A DNA stretch of 64,000 bases from Agrococcus casei LMG 22410 (GTDB lineage: Bacteria > Actinomycetota > Actinomycetes > Actinomycetales > Microbacteriaceae): NCBI RefSeq assembly GCF_900163565.1, contig NZ_FUHU01000003.1, positions 1-64,000 on the forward strand. Reading direction: 5' to 3'. This document shows, piece by piece, positions 1-9,187 of this stretch. A program made the translations under genes and the position numbers. Under the pieces are notes generated by a model. That model was not told where the DNA came from. It was given only the letters and a program-made list of their open reading frames with translations, and did not search any database. Within the stretch, counting starts at the first letter, position 1. Every line of letters begins with the position of its first letter.

Positions 1-428
1 ACGTGTGGAACAACAAGATCGTCGGCTACTCGATCGATTCCAGGATGAAGGCCCGCTTGGCAGTGAACGCGCTGGAGATGGCAGTCGGCCACCGCGGTAA
101 CCCGGAAGGCGTCGTGGTGCACTCGGACCGCGGATCCCAGTTCCGAGCTCGAAAATTTCGTAAGGCGTTGAAGCGACATAATCTGGTCGGATCGATGGGT
201 CGTGTCGGTGCCTGCGGCGATAACGCCGCGATGGAATCGTTCTTCAGCTTGCTGCAGAAGAACGTCCTCGACCGACACCCGTGGCCCAGCCGTCTCGAAC
301 TACGCCTCGCGATCGTGCAATGGATCGAGGGGATCTACCACCGCAAGCGCCGGCAACGACGACTCGGGAAACTGACCCCGGTCGAATTCGAGACCATAAT
401 GATGGAAGCCGTCACACTGGCGGCATAA
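1..428 (+). CDS. IS3-family transposase (OrfB, DDE integrase core), 3' fragment cut by window edge
   Basis: This is the C-terminal half of an insertion-sequence transposase that cuts and joins DNA at IS ends. About 141 residues are visible. The second catalytic Asp lies in the motif HSDRGSQF and the catalytic Glu in NAAMESFFSLL, both characteristic of the IS3/IS150 rve domain. The first Asp must lie before base 1. The reading frame opens at the window edge, so the GTG near base 3 is not a real start. The stop is TAA at 426-428. It is followed at once by a recombinase remnant, so this is a mobile-element scar zone. Whether the IS copy is intact upstream cannot be seen. Confidence 0.85.
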   Translation, partial: VWNNKIVGYSIDSRMKARLAVNALEMAVGHRGNPEGVVVHSDRGSQFRARKFRKALKRHNLVGSMGRVGACGDNAAMESFFSLLQKNVLDRHPWPSRLELRLAIVQWIEGIYHRKRRQRRLGKLTPVEFETIMMEAVTLAA

Positions 429-679
429 ACCCCCCGACTCAACCAAACCCTCAGCAGACCCGGGCGACCGCGAAGTTCGACAGCCTGCACCGGGTCACGA
501 TCAAGGGCCTGCGTCACACCCACGCAACCCTGCTGCTCGAACTCGGAGAGCACCCTAAGGTCGTCCAGGAGCGGTTGGGGCACTCAACGATCACGACGAC
601 GATGAACATCTACTCCCACGTCACCCCGACCATGCAGAGGTCAGCAGTAGACCGCTTCGCCGCCCACCTCGGCCTCTGA
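429..679 (+). pseudogene. Tyrosine recombinase (phage-type integrase), C-terminal remnant
   Basis: The frame read through 429-679 encodes the end of a tyrosine recombinase: a GLRHTHATLLLE segment, then LGHS, and a YSHV segment with the presumed nucleophilic Tyr. No start codon or N-terminal core-binding domain precedes it, because the transposase occupies the space just upstream. It is therefore a decayed or interrupted integrase. The residue three places before the conserved Arg (normally His in the HxxR box) is Lys here, which also suggests loss of function. Family assignment is firm; calling it a pseudogene is inference from the missing 5' part. Confidence 0.75.
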
Positions 680-814
680 GGCACAGCACCCACCGGATAG
701 CGCAGTCCGTGCAGAACGTGCTACTTGCCGTTGGCAGCAACCTCACCCAGAAAGGCTCCCAACATGCGCGAGCTCATCGGTGGTCTTGCGTCTCAACAGG
801 CTGACGCGCAAGGA

Positions 815-1174
815 TCAAGGCTCGACGACCGTGATGGTTCCGATCATTGGGGGGTGGGGTGTGCAATGGTATCCGTACTCGCCGGCTTCGGTGAAGGTGT
901 AGCGGAACTCGCCTTCGGTCATGAGTTCGCTGGCGAAGAGCTCGTCGTCGGAGACTACGTCGTGTGGCATGCCGTTGGATTCCATGTCCCAGACGACGGT
1001 GTCGCCGACCTCGATCTCGATTTCGGCGGGAGTCCATTTGAGCCCGTCGATGGTGACGGTGTGCTCGGTGCCGCTGCTTCCGCAGCCTGCGAGTCCGAGT
1101 GCTAGTACGGCAGCCAGCGCGGACGTGACGAGGGTCGCGGCGGCTCGGCGGGGCGCTTGATGGCTGCGGGACAT
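815..1174 (-). CDS. Amicyanin/plastocyanin-like blue-copper lipoprotein
   Basis: This 119-residue exported type-1 copper protein would shuttle electrons or bind copper outside the membrane. A lipobox (LGLAGC, Cys at about residue 31) follows a basic N-terminus and a hydrophobic stretch, so it should be a lipid-anchored lipoprotein. The mature part is one cupredoxin domain with the ligands His71 (MPHDV), then Cys, His and Met in YHCTPHPPM, the spacing seen in amicyanin. The ATG at 1174 is preceded by GGAG; longer upstream frames have no homology. It is the last gene of the iron/copper operon, 71 bp after the multicopper oxidase, which suggests it is that enzyme's electron partner or copper store. 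No methylamine dehydrogenase gene is visible. Confidence 0.85.
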   Translation of the reverse strand: MSRSHQAPRRAAATLVTSALAAVLALGLAGCGSSGTEHTVTIDGLKWTPAEIEIEVGDTVVWDMESNGMPHDVVSDDELFASELMTEGEFRYTFTEAGEYGYHCTPHPPMIGTITVVEP

Positions 1175-1245
1175 GATGCTCCTTCGATGTTGATGCGGGG
1201 TACTGGTTGGATGTGGACGGGGTGGTGTGCGAGTCGGGTTCAGGT

Positions 1246-2796
1246 TCACCGGATGTATCGGATCGGCGCGGTCATACCCGCGGCGAAGTGGTAGGCGTTG
1301 TGGCAGTGGATCATCCAGCGGCCGGGGTTGTCGGCGTCGAAGTCGAGGGTCGCTGTTTCGCCCGGAAGCACGGCGATCGTGTCGCGGCGGAGGCCTGCGT
1401 GGGTGCGGGAGGCGAAGGTGTGCCCGTGGAGGTGCATGGGGTGCCACATCGAGGTGGTGTTGGTGAGCTGCATGCGGATTCGTTCGCCGAGGCGTGGCTG
1501 CAGCCGGGCGGCGTCCTCTCCCGCGATACCCCACACATATCCGCCGGTGCCTTCGATGAGTTCCAGCCTCCACAGCTGGTCGGGTTCTCGCTCGGGCAGC
1601 GCGGCGTGCTCGGCCGGACGGAGGTCCGCGTCAACTGCGAGGCGCCGGTCGAGCTCTGGGATCTCTGTGGCGCGGGCGCCGGTTGGTGTGGCTCCGGCCG
1701 CGTCAGCGGTGCCGATCACTGCCAGCGTGGATCCTTCGCGTCCTTCCACCCTCGCCACGAACGGCCAGACGCCCGATGAGAGGTCGACGGTGAGGTCGAG
1801 GCGTTGTGCGGGCGCGATCAGCGCGGCATCTGTCTCGAAGGGTTGCGTGTCGAACCCGTCTGCGGCGATGACCGTGAGACGGTGACCGGCGAGGGCGATG
1901 CGGTACGGGGTCTCGGCGGCGGCGTTGATCACACGTAGCCGCACTCGGGAACCCGAAGGGACCTCCAGGCGTGCGGGATCCTCGCGGGTGCGACCGTTGA
2001 TCAGGTGCAGCGGGTAGGCGATGTGCTGGGTCGGCCCGCCGAGCACGTCGGAATGGCCCATGCCCTGGCCGACGAGCTCCTGTGCTGTGGGCGTGATCTC
2101 GCCAGAGACGTCGATGCCGTGGGATCCATGCGATCCGTGTCCGCCACCGGTGGGGCCGAGGGCGGCGAGCACCTGCTCGGGTGTCGCCGCGATTCCGTCG
2201 AGCCAGTCGTCGAGGACGAGCACCAGATCGGTGTCCGCACCACTAGTGTCGTCGGGGTCTTCGATGACGAGCGCCCCGAACAGGCCCCGGTCGGCCTGGA
2301 GGCCGCTGTGGGAGTGGTACCAGTAGGTTCCGTGGTCGGGGAGCGTGAAGTCGTAGGTGAACCCGCTCCCGGGCAGGATCGGGTCTTGTGTGTCGGGCGG
2401 GGAGCCGTCCATGTCGTTGCGGATGCGAAGCCCGTGCCAGTGCACGGAGGTGTCCTCGGTGAGCCTGTTGTCGACGTCGACGACGAGGCGGTCGCCTCGA
2501 CTGGCTCTGAGGGTCGGACCGAGTGCGGCGAGGGCTGCGTCCTCACGAAATCCCCAGGTGCCGAGTAATTGGCCCTCGGCGAGTGAGATGAAGTCTGCCT
2601 CGGCGGTGAGCCGGTGTCGGACGGTCGCTCCGCTTCGAGGGCGCGTCGCCTCCCGCTGCGCGACTTCCGGGTCTGTCGCGAGGATGTAGGAGGGTCCGGA
2701 GGGGGCGCAGGAGCTCAACGACCATACGCCGAGCACACCCAGCGCGCTGCCGCCCGCGGCGGCGAGGAAGCTGCGCCGTGAGAGCCCCCTGCTCAT
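1246..2796 (-). CDS. Tat-exported multicopper oxidase
   Basis: This 516-residue laccase-type oxidase couples one-electron oxidation of a substrate (Cu(I), Fe(II) or a phenol) to reduction of O2 to water. A twin-arginine signal (SRRSFLAAAGG) lies at the N-terminus. All four copper-binding motifs are present: HWHG at 119-122, HSHSG at 161-165, HPMHLHGH from 452 and HCHNAYHFAAGM from 497, the last holding the type-1 Cys and axial Met. A Gly/His/Met-rich loop around 216-245 resembles copper-sensing loops of CueO-like enzymes. Its ATG overlaps the stop of the preceding iron-transport ATPase by four bases (ATGA), so it is translationally coupled to siderophore uptake. The substrate is not determined; ferroxidase, cuprous oxidase or siderophore oxidase are all possible. 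Confidence 0.93.
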   Translation of the reverse strand: MSRGLSRRSFLAAAGGSALGVLGVWSLSSCAPSGPSYILATDPEVAQREATRPRSGATVRHRLTAEADFISLAEGQLLGTWGFREDAALAALGPTLRASRGDRLVVDVDNRLTEDTSVHWHGLRIRNDMDGSPPDTQDPILPGSGFTYDFTLPDHGTYWYHSHSGLQADRGLFGALVIEDPDDTSGADTDLVLVLDDWLDGIAATPEQVLAALGPTGGGHGSHGSHGIDVSGEITPTAQELVGQGMGHSDVLGGPTQHIAYPLHLINGRTREDPARLEVPSGSRVRLRVINAAAETPYRIALAGHRLTVIAADGFDTQPFETDAALIAPAQRLDLTVDLSSGVWPFVARVEGREGSTLAVIGTADAAGATPTGARATEIPELDRRLAVDADLRPAEHAALPEREPDQLWRLELIEGTGGYVWGIAGEDAARLQPRLGERIRMQLTNTTSMWHPMHLHGHTFASRTHAGLRRDTIAVLPGETATLDFDADNPGRWMIHCHNAYHFAAGMTAPIRYIR

Positions 2797-3602
2797 CTGA
2801 GCGACTTCTTTGCTCGGGGGGTCGTACGGAGCGTGCGGAGGGGAATGACGGTCGGGACGCCGGTCTCGGCATCGAGGCCGACCTTGGCTTCGACTTCGAA
2901 TACGTCACAGATCAGGTCCGGCGTGACCACCTCCGCGGGGGGACCGGCGGCGACGACGGCCCCCTCGTGCATGACGATGAGGTGGGAGGCGAAGCGTGCC
3001 GCTTGCGTCAGGTCATGGACCACCGCGACGACAGTTCGATTCCGCTCCTCGACGAGCGCGCGGCAGAGTTCGAGCACGTCGAGCTGGTGGGCCAAGTCGA
3101 GGAAGGTCGTGGGCTCGTCCAGCAGCAGCAGCGGCGTCTTTTGAGCGAGCACCATCGCGATCCATACCCGCTGGCGCTGCCCACCGGAGAGCTGGTCCAC
3201 CGGCAGCGCAGAGAACTCAGCCACCCCGGTGATCGCCATCGCGTCCGCGACAGCGTGATCATCCTCTTCTGACCATCGTCGCAGCAGACTCTGGTGCGGA
3301 TAGCGTCCGCGCGCGACGAGTTCCGCGACTCGGATCCCGTCCGGTGCCGACGACTGCTGTGCGAGCAGACCCAGCCGTTTGGCCAGCTCCTTCGTCTTCA
3401 TGGACCGGATGTCTGCGCCATCCAGCAGCACGGTGCCCGTGGTCGGGGTAAGGAGTCGCGCGAGCGTGCGCAGGGCGGTGGACTTACCGCATCCGTTCGG
3501 GCCGACGATCATGGTCACCGAGTTCTCGGGGATCTCGAGGGTGATGCCGGTGCTGACGGGTGGGCCGCCGTAGCCGACGGTGGCGTTCTGGATCTGGATC
3601 AT
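2793..3602 (-). CDS. Iron-siderophore ABC transporter, ATP-binding protein (FepC/FecE type)
   Basis: This 269-residue cytoplasmic ATPase would power siderophore import through the two FecCD permeases encoded next to it. It has Walker A (GPNGCGKST, residues 34-42), a Q-loop region, the signature LSGGQRQR (138-145), Walker B (LLLLDEPT, 158-165) and the switch His in VVHDLTQ. Its length and the phrase ARGRYPHQ are typical of the FepC/FhuC family. The ATG at 3602 overlaps the stop of the upstream permease gene by four bases, and its own stop overlaps the oxidase start. It belongs to the minus-strand iron operon. Confidence 0.92.
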   Translation of the reverse strand: MIQIQNATVGYGGPPVSTGITLEIPENSVTMIVGPNGCGKSTALRTLARLLTPTTGTVLLDGADIRSMKTKELAKRLGLLAQQSSAPDGIRVAELVARGRYPHQSLLRRWSEEDDHAVADAMAITGVAEFSALPVDQLSGGQRQRVWIAMVLAQKTPLLLLDEPTTFLDLAHQLDVLELCRALVEERNRTVVAVVHDLTQAARFASHLIVMHEGAVVAAGPPAEVVTPDLICDVFEVEAKVGLDAETGVPTVIPLRTLRTTPRAKKSLR

Positions 3603-4648
3603 GAACGTCGGGCCTCTCTGAGGATGAGGGCGAGCAGGTAGGCCCCGCCGAGAACGGCGGTGACGACCCCGACCGGCACGGAGACGGGCAGGAGGTGGGA
3701 CGCGGCGACGTCGGCAGCGCTGAGCAGGAGTGCGCCTGTGGCGGCGGATCCTGCGAGGGTGGCCCCGCCGTTGCCGGTGAGGAGGCGGGCCAGTTGCGGG
3801 GCGACGAGTGCGATGAAGGCGATGGGCCCGGTGACGCTGGTGATGATGGCGGTCAACAGCACACCGACCGCGAGCAGCGCGAGCCGTGCCCGCTCGATGG
3901 GCACGCCGGTGGATGCTGCTGCGCTGTCGCCCAGCTCCAGCTGCCGCATGGAAGGTCCGAGCCCGGCGGCCAGGAGGATGAGGACCAGAACGCACAATGC
4001 CGCCGGCCAGACCTCGGCCCAGGTGACATCGACGAGGCTTCCCTGGCCCCAGATGCTCACGGTGGTCGCGAAGCGCGTACTCATCCGCAGCAGCAGGATG
4101 GAGTTCACGGCGGTGAGTGCCGAGGACAAGGCGATGCCGACGACGACGAAGCGGATTCCCGAGAGCCCGCGACGGTAGGAGAGCAAGTAGACGATCAGCG
4201 CGGAGCCCACCCCGCCAGCGAGAGCGAGCACGGTGACCGCGACGCCACCGCCGAACACGAGCGAGGCGATGAGCGCACCGGTGTAGGCGCCCACGCCCAG
4301 GCCGATGACATCGGGGCTGCCGAGCGGGTTGCGGGTGATCGACTGGAAGATCGCCCCCGAGACGCCGAGCCCTGCGCCGAAGACGAGCCCGGCGACCGCG
4401 CGAGGCAGTCGCCATTCGAGTACCACCTGGTTGCTGAAGCCGTGGTCGCCGCCGCCGAGGATCGAGAAGACCTCGCCGAGCGGCACGGGAAACTTCCCCA
4501 GCGAGACGGCCAGGAAGAACGTCACCATGCCACCCAGCAACGCGACAATCACCAGCGTCGCAGTGCGGGTGTTCACGATGCTCGATGTCCGACGCGTTCG
4601 CAGCAGAATCCGGTGGGACCCGAAGTCCACAGTCTGCCGTTCGGTCAC
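3599..4648 (-). CDS. FecCD-family siderophore permease (second subunit)
   Basis: This 349-residue integral membrane protein is one half of the channel of a type II (BtuC-like) importer. Many hydrophobic helices are visible. The family phrases RLPRAVAGLVFGAGLGVSG, NPLGSPDVIG and PIAFIALVAPQLAR mark it as FecD/FepG-like. The start is taken as GTG at 4648 because GTGA overlaps the TGA of the upstream permease; longer in-frame sequence has no homology to the family. It would pair with the adjacent permease as a heterodimer and couple to the ATPase downstream. Confidence 0.9.
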   Translation of the reverse strand: MTERQTVDFGSHRILLRTRRTSSIVNTRTATLVIVALLGGMVTFFLAVSLGKFPVPLGEVFSILGGGDHGFSNQVVLEWRLPRAVAGLVFGAGLGVSGAIFQSITRNPLGSPDVIGLGVGAYTGALIASLVFGGGVAVTVLALAGGVGSALIVYLLSYRRGLSGIRFVVVGIALSSALTAVNSILLLRMSTRFATTVSIWGQGSLVDVTWAEVWPAALCVLVLILLAAGLGPSMRQLELGDSAAASTGVPIERARLALLAVGVLLTAIITSVTGPIAFIALVAPQLARLLTGNGGATLAGSAATGALLLSAADVAASHLLPVSVPVGVVTAVLGGAYLLALILREARRS

Positions 4649-5661
4649 CGCTGTTCCTCCTTCGCGCGGCCGGCAGATCCGCGCACCAGCATGGCCAGCA
4701 CCGGAGCCCCAATGATCGCCGTCAGCAATCCCGCAGGCGCCTCGCCCGGGGGGATCACGACCCGACCGATCATGTCGGCGACGAGCAGCAACAGGCCCCC
4801 GGCCAGCGCACTGTAGGCGAGTGCCCAGCTCAGCCTCGGGCCGACCAGGGCGCGGGCGAGGTGGGGCACCATGAGCCCGATGAAGACGATCGGCCCGCCC
4901 AAGGCCGTGGCACCCCCGGCGAGCAGCATCACCGCGATAGCCGCGCCGAGTCGGGTGCGTCCGACGGCGACGCCGAGCCCCCGAGCCGTGTCGGCGCCGA
5001 GTGCGAGTTGCGCGAGCGGCCGCGTGACCGTCATAGCCACCACGAGCCCGACTCCGATCACGATCGCACCCTGGCCGATGACCTCGAGGTCGCGTCCGGC
5101 GACGTCCCCCGACATCCAACCGCGCAAGGCGTTGAACCGGGCGGAGTCGAGCACCGCAAGCGCCGTCGACACACCGGTGAGCACCGCGGTGACGGCGACG
5201 CCAGCGAGGACGATTGTGAAGGGTGAGCCGCGTCCGACGGTGAGCGAGACCGCGTAGACGAAGAGGGAAACGAGCAGTGCACCGGCGAGCGCGAAGCCGA
5301 TGTACGCGTTGAAGCTCGTCAGTCCGATCGCGCCGACGGCGATCATGACCGCAAGCCCTGCCCCGGCGTTGACCCCGAGCAGGCCGGGGTCGGCGAGCGG
5401 GTTACCGATGAGGGCTTGCATGATCGCTCCGGCGAAGCCGAGCGCTGCTCCGACGAGCAGGGCGTTGATCGTCCGCGGCAGCCGCATCTCGCGGACGATC
5501 GTCACGCTCTCGGCGTCCCCACCTCCGAGCAGGGCATCCACGACATCCTGCGGTGCGACGTGACCTGCTCCGACGAACAGGCTCGCCGCCGCCGTGGCGC
5601 CCATGAGGAGGATGCCGAGGACGAGCACAGCCACGCGCCCGGTGACGCGGTCACCCCGCAT
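4645..5661 (-). CDS. FecCD-family siderophore permease (first subunit)
   Basis: This 338-residue integral membrane protein forms the other half of the importer channel. It has the family signatures RLPRTINALLVGAALGFAG, NPLADPGLLGVNAGAG and PIVFIGLMVPHLARAL, and about nine to ten hydrophobic segments. The ATG at 5661 lies 11 bases inside the upstream ABC gene, so the operon is tightly coupled. Together with the next permease, the FepC-type ATPase and the binding protein at 9188-10210 it makes a complete Fe-siderophore import system. Confidence 0.92.
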   Translation of the reverse strand: MRGDRVTGRVAVLVLGILLMGATAAASLFVGAGHVAPQDVVDALLGGGDAESVTIVREMRLPRTINALLVGAALGFAGAIMQALIGNPLADPGLLGVNAGAGLAVMIAVGAIGLTSFNAYIGFALAGALLVSLFVYAVSLTVGRGSPFTIVLAGVAVTAVLTGVSTALAVLDSARFNALRGWMSGDVAGRDLEVIGQGAIVIGVGLVVAMTVTRPLAQLALGADTARGLGVAVGRTRLGAAIAVMLLAGGATALGGPIVFIGLMVPHLARALVGPRLSWALAYSALAGGLLLLVADMIGRVVIPPGEAPAGLLTAIIGAPVLAMLVRGSAGRAKEEQR

Positions 5662-7384
5662 CGATCCTCCAGTTCAACGTGCCGCTGCGCTCCGCCCAGA
5701 AACCTGCGTAGCTCGGACTCGCGTCGAGGAGTTCGTCGTGACTGCCGGCGGCTTCGATCCGACCCTGGCCGTCGAGTACGACGATCTGGTCGGCCTGACG
5801 GATCGTCTGCAGTCGGTGCGCGATCACCACTCGGGTCTTGTGGCCGGAGAGGTCTGCAAGGCCTTGCTGGATGAGCGCTTCGCTCTCGATGTCCAGCGCT
5901 GCCGTTGCCTCGTCGAGCAGGACGATCGGGGCGTCCTTGAGGAGCGCACGGGCGATCGACACCCGCTGACGTTCCCCGCCCGAGAGCGTGCCGCCGCTCT
6001 CGCCTACCGGGGTGTCGAACCCTTGCGGCAGTCGCTCGGCGATCTCGATGACCCCGGCGCGGCGGGCGGCATCCTCCACCTCCGTGTCGCTGGCGTCGGG
6101 ACGGCCCAGCCTGATGTTCTCTCGCAGCGTGTCCTCAAACAGGTACACGTCCTGGAACACCACCGACAACTGTGCGAGGGTGACCGCGGTGCCGAGCGCT
6201 CGCACATCGGCGCCGCCGATCTTCACCGCGCCGGATTGGACGTCGAAGAAGCGCGCGATAAGCCTGGCGATGGTGGTTTTGCCGGAGCCCGAGGGGCCGA
6301 CGATCGCCGTCATGGTTCCTGCGGGCACGTGGAAGGAGGCCCCGCGGATCACCGGTGAATCCGCACTGTATCCGAAGGTGACGTCATCGAACTCGATGCG
6401 CGCGTCGACGGGGCGGGCCGGGGCGTCGGGCTCGGGGAGCACCGGCGCGGTCATCAGCCGGTCGATCTGATCCAGGGTGCGGTTGGACATGTCCAGGCCC
6501 TCCCCGAACGGGAGACCGTGCACGGCGAACCAGGTGCCGAGGATCTGCATGGCGAGGAGGGCGACGAACGTCGGGGCATCGAGTTCGCCTGTCCCGACCT
6601 GCCAGACGTCAAGCACGACGACGATGAGCAGTACCGCGTACGCCACCACGTTGTACAGTGCCATGCTCCGGTTGCTCTGCGCGAGCACACGCTCGGCCGC
6701 TGCTCGTTGTTCGCGCAACGCTGCCCGAACACTGCGTTCGGCCAAGGAGTCCGGGCCTGCGGCGCGCACGGCAGGCTGCGCGGCGGCGAACTCCAGCACG
6801 CGCGCGGTGCCTTCCTCGTTCATCTGGTCTGAGCGCAGCCGGAATCGTTGCTCTCGTGCGCGTACAGCACGCCAGACGAGGACCACGGCGATACCGCCGA
6901 GCAGCATGGTGGCGCCGATCACTGGGTGGATGAACACCACCGCCGTCGCAACGACGAGCGGGCCTACGGTCGCCTGCCAGACCGGACGCAGGAACGAGTT
7001 CGGTGCATTGGCAGCGAAGGTGACCCCCCGTGAGGTCAAAGCGCTGATCGTGCCGATCCGCTCGCTGTCGAACCAGCCGATCGGCAGGCGCATGATCCGC
7101 TCTCCGATCACTTCGTGCATGCGGAGGATGAGCACTGCGCCGGTCCGCTCTCCATACATGCCGCTGACGATCTCGATGGTCATCGCCGCCAACCCGACCG
7201 CCGCGATGGCGATGACGGAGGGCAGCGCTTGGGCAGGATCATCTGAGAACAGCGCGCGGATCAGGGGGATCAGTAGCACCAGGGCCGTGGAGACCAGCAT
7301 GATCGCGACGGCGGAGAGGACTAGGTAGGTTGTCAGTCTGCGTCGAGCGTCCGCGTCGGCGATGGCGTAGAGGCGCCGGATCAT
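5651..7384 (-). CDS. ABC half-transporter with fused membrane and ATPase domains (IrtB/YbtQ type)
   Basis: This 577-residue protein has an N-terminal six-helix exporter-fold membrane domain (about 1-310) and a C-terminal ATPase with Walker A GPSGSGKTT, signature LSGGERQR, Walker B PIVLLDEATAALD and the switch His in AHRLQT. The fold is that of exporters, but in IrtAB and YbtPQ such pairs import siderophores, and the position inside a siderophore operon favours import here. The ATG at 7384 (protein beginning MIRRLYAIAD) overlaps the upstream stop as ATGA; an upstream ATG at 7459 would overlap the partner gene by more than 70 bases and is less likely. It is expected to form a heterodimer with the product of 7381-9186. 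Export of a toxic compound is the alternative role. Confidence 0.85.
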   Translation of the reverse strand: MIRRLYAIADADARRRLTTYLVLSAVAIMLVSTALVLLIPLIRALFSDDPAQALPSVIAIAAVGLAAMTIEIVSGMYGERTGAVLILRMHEVIGERIMRLPIGWFDSERIGTISALTSRGVTFAANAPNSFLRPVWQATVGPLVVATAVVFIHPVIGATMLLGGIAVVLVWRAVRAREQRFRLRSDQMNEEGTARVLEFAAAQPAVRAAGPDSLAERSVRAALREQRAAAERVLAQSNRSMALYNVVAYAVLLIVVVLDVWQVGTGELDAPTFVALLAMQILGTWFAVHGLPFGEGLDMSNRTLDQIDRLMTAPVLPEPDAPARPVDARIEFDDVTFGYSADSPVIRGASFHVPAGTMTAIVGPSGSGKTTIARLIARFFDVQSGAVKIGGADVRALGTAVTLAQLSVVFQDVYLFEDTLRENIRLGRPDASDTEVEDAARRAGVIEIAERLPQGFDTPVGESGGTLSGGERQRVSIARALLKDAPIVLLDEATAALDIESEALIQQGLADLSGHKTRVVIAHRLQTIRQADQIVVLDGQGRIEAAGSHDELLDASPSYAGFWAERSGTLNWRIDAG

Positions 7385-9186
7385 CGCTTCGTCTCCTCTG
7401 ATGGGCTGGTGGTGGTGTCGGCGAGCGGGGTGTCTCGCGCTCGTTGATAAGTCCGCCACATCCGGGCGTAGAGGTCGTTGCGGTTGAGCAGCTCCGCGTG
7501 GGTGCCCCGTTCGCGCACGGTTCCGCGGTCGAGTACGGCGATCTGATGCGCTGAGGCGACGGTGTGCAGCCGGTGTGCAATGACCAGCAGCGTGCGCCCG
7601 CGGGTGAGCTCGGCCAGGGCGCGCTGGATGGCGGCCTCGGAGTCCGGATCGGCGAACGCAGTCGCCTCATCGAGGACCAGAATCGGGGCATCCATCAGAA
7701 TCGCCCGAGCGATCGAAAGCCGTTGCTGCTCGCCGCCCGAGAGTCGCGCGTCCTCGCCGACGGCCGTGTCGTAACCCTGCGGCAACCGCTCGATGCGCTC
7801 GTGGATCTGCGCGGCACGCGCCGCCGCGACGACCTGCGCGTCGGTGGCGTCGGGGCGAGCCAGTCGGATGTTGTCTCGTACCGTCATTCGCATCAGATAG
7901 GGCTGCTGGAAGACGAACGCGATGTGCCGGTAGAGCTCCAGGGCGGTCAGCTCCGTCGTGTCGACGCCGCCCAGTCGCACCTGCCCGGTGTCGGGGTCGA
8001 GGAGACGGGGCACGATGGAGGCGAGTGTGGACTTGCCCGATCCGGAGGGGCCGACCAGCGCGGTCACCGTGCCGGGTGTGAGTGCGAGGCTCACGTCCTG
8101 GAGTGCTCGTGGACCGTCTTCGTAGGCGAAGGTGACGCTGTCGATGTCCACTGCCTCTCCGGATGCTCGGCGTCCAGGGTCGCCCTGTGTCGCGGCGGGA
8201 AGCTCGAAGAACTCGACGATGCTGCCGGCTGCGCCGTTCGCCTCGCGGAGGAACTGGGTCATCTGCATCATCAGGTAGAGCGGGCCTGCGATGTTCGCGG
8301 TGAGCAGTATCGAGGGCAGCAGCAGTACCGGATCCGCTCCTGCCAGGACGATGAGCAGCGCCGTGCCGCTCGAGGACACGACGACCGCGAAGCCGGGCGA
8401 GGTGAATACCGTCATCAGGGCCGACCCCCGGGTGGTCGACTCCATCCACTCGGTGTAGAAGCGGTGATGGCTGCGTGCGCTGTCCCAGAAGCGGCGATGA
8501 CCCTTTGCTGATGCCTCGAAAACCTTGATCGGTGCGATGCCGCGGACGAACTCGACGACCGCAGCGCTGAGGTCTGCCAGCGCTGTGTTGTACTGCGCGA
8601 ATCGGGTGGTGACGTCCTTGAGCATCAGGGGCAGACTCGCTGCGGCCAGCACCAGCGGCACGAGCGCGATCAGCCCGATCCTCCAGTCGATCAGAAACAG
8701 CACCACCAGGCTGGCCAGGGGGCGAACCAGACCGTTGGCGGAGTCAGGCACAAGGTGCGCCACGAGCTGGTGAACTTTCACTACGTCGTCCTGGATGACC
8801 TTCTTTACCCGCCCGGAACCGGTGCGGGCGAACCAGTCCAGCCGCAGCCGGAGCGCCTGATCCACCTGACGCTGACGCAGCGACTCAGCCAACCGAGCAT
8901 CGGCGACGTGGCTGATGCCGTACCCGGCGAGAGTGAGCGCCTGGGCGAGCACGACGCCGAAGATCAACGCACCGACGATGACGTACGCCTGGGTGGCATT
9001 CGTCTCGGCACCGCCGAGGCCGGGCACGAGGATACGAACGAGTTCCATCGCGAACAGCACCGGGAGCACACCTGCGATCGCTCCGAGCGCAGACAGAAGC
9101 CCTGCCAGCTTCACGCGCCCGCGTACGGGGGCAGCCAGCTGCCAGAACGTGACCGATCGCTCCGACACGGGCGCGTGAGCCGACAC
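7381..9186 (-). CDS. ABC half-transporter with fused membrane and ATPase domains (IrtA/YbtP type)
   Basis: This 601-residue partner of the next gene has an exporter-fold membrane domain (about 1-330) followed by an ATPase domain with Walker A GPSGSGKST, signature LSGGEQQR, Walker B PILVLDEATAFADP and switch His in AHRLHT. The start is taken as GTG at 9186, one base after the stop of the binding-protein gene; the longer frame from 9285 would run through that gene and gives no recognisable extension. There is no siderophore-interacting reductase domain at the N-terminus, unlike mycobacterial IrtA. Heterodimer formation and siderophore import are inferred from family and neighbours. Confidence 0.83.
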   Translation of the reverse strand: MSAHAPVSERSVTFWQLAAPVRGRVKLAGLLSALGAIAGVLPVLFAMELVRILVPGLGGAETNATQAYVIVGALIFGVVLAQALTLAGYGISHVADARLAESLRQRQVDQALRLRLDWFARTGSGRVKKVIQDDVVKVHQLVAHLVPDSANGLVRPLASLVVLFLIDWRIGLIALVPLVLAAASLPLMLKDVTTRFAQYNTALADLSAAVVEFVRGIAPIKVFEASAKGHRRFWDSARSHHRFYTEWMESTTRGSALMTVFTSPGFAVVVSSSGTALLIVLAGADPVLLLPSILLTANIAGPLYLMMQMTQFLREANGAAGSIVEFFELPAATQGDPGRRASGEAVDIDSVTFAYEDGPRALQDVSLALTPGTVTALVGPSGSGKSTLASIVPRLLDPDTGQVRLGGVDTTELTALELYRHIAFVFQQPYLMRMTVRDNIRLARPDATDAQVVAAARAAQIHERIERLPQGYDTAVGEDARLSGGEQQRLSIARAILMDAPILVLDEATAFADPDSEAAIQRALAELTRGRTLLVIAHRLHTVASAHQIAVLDRGTVRERGTHAELLNRNDLYARMWRTYQRARDTPLADTTTSPSEETKR

Positions 9187-9187
9187 C

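Noticed and set aside
725-1105. Plus-strand frame opposite the blue-copper gene
   Set aside because: Antisense to a gene with clear copper ligands, and no recognisable protein features.
3695-4816. Long plus-strand frame across the permease genes
   Set aside because: Shadow of the minus-strand FecCD genes in high-GC DNA.
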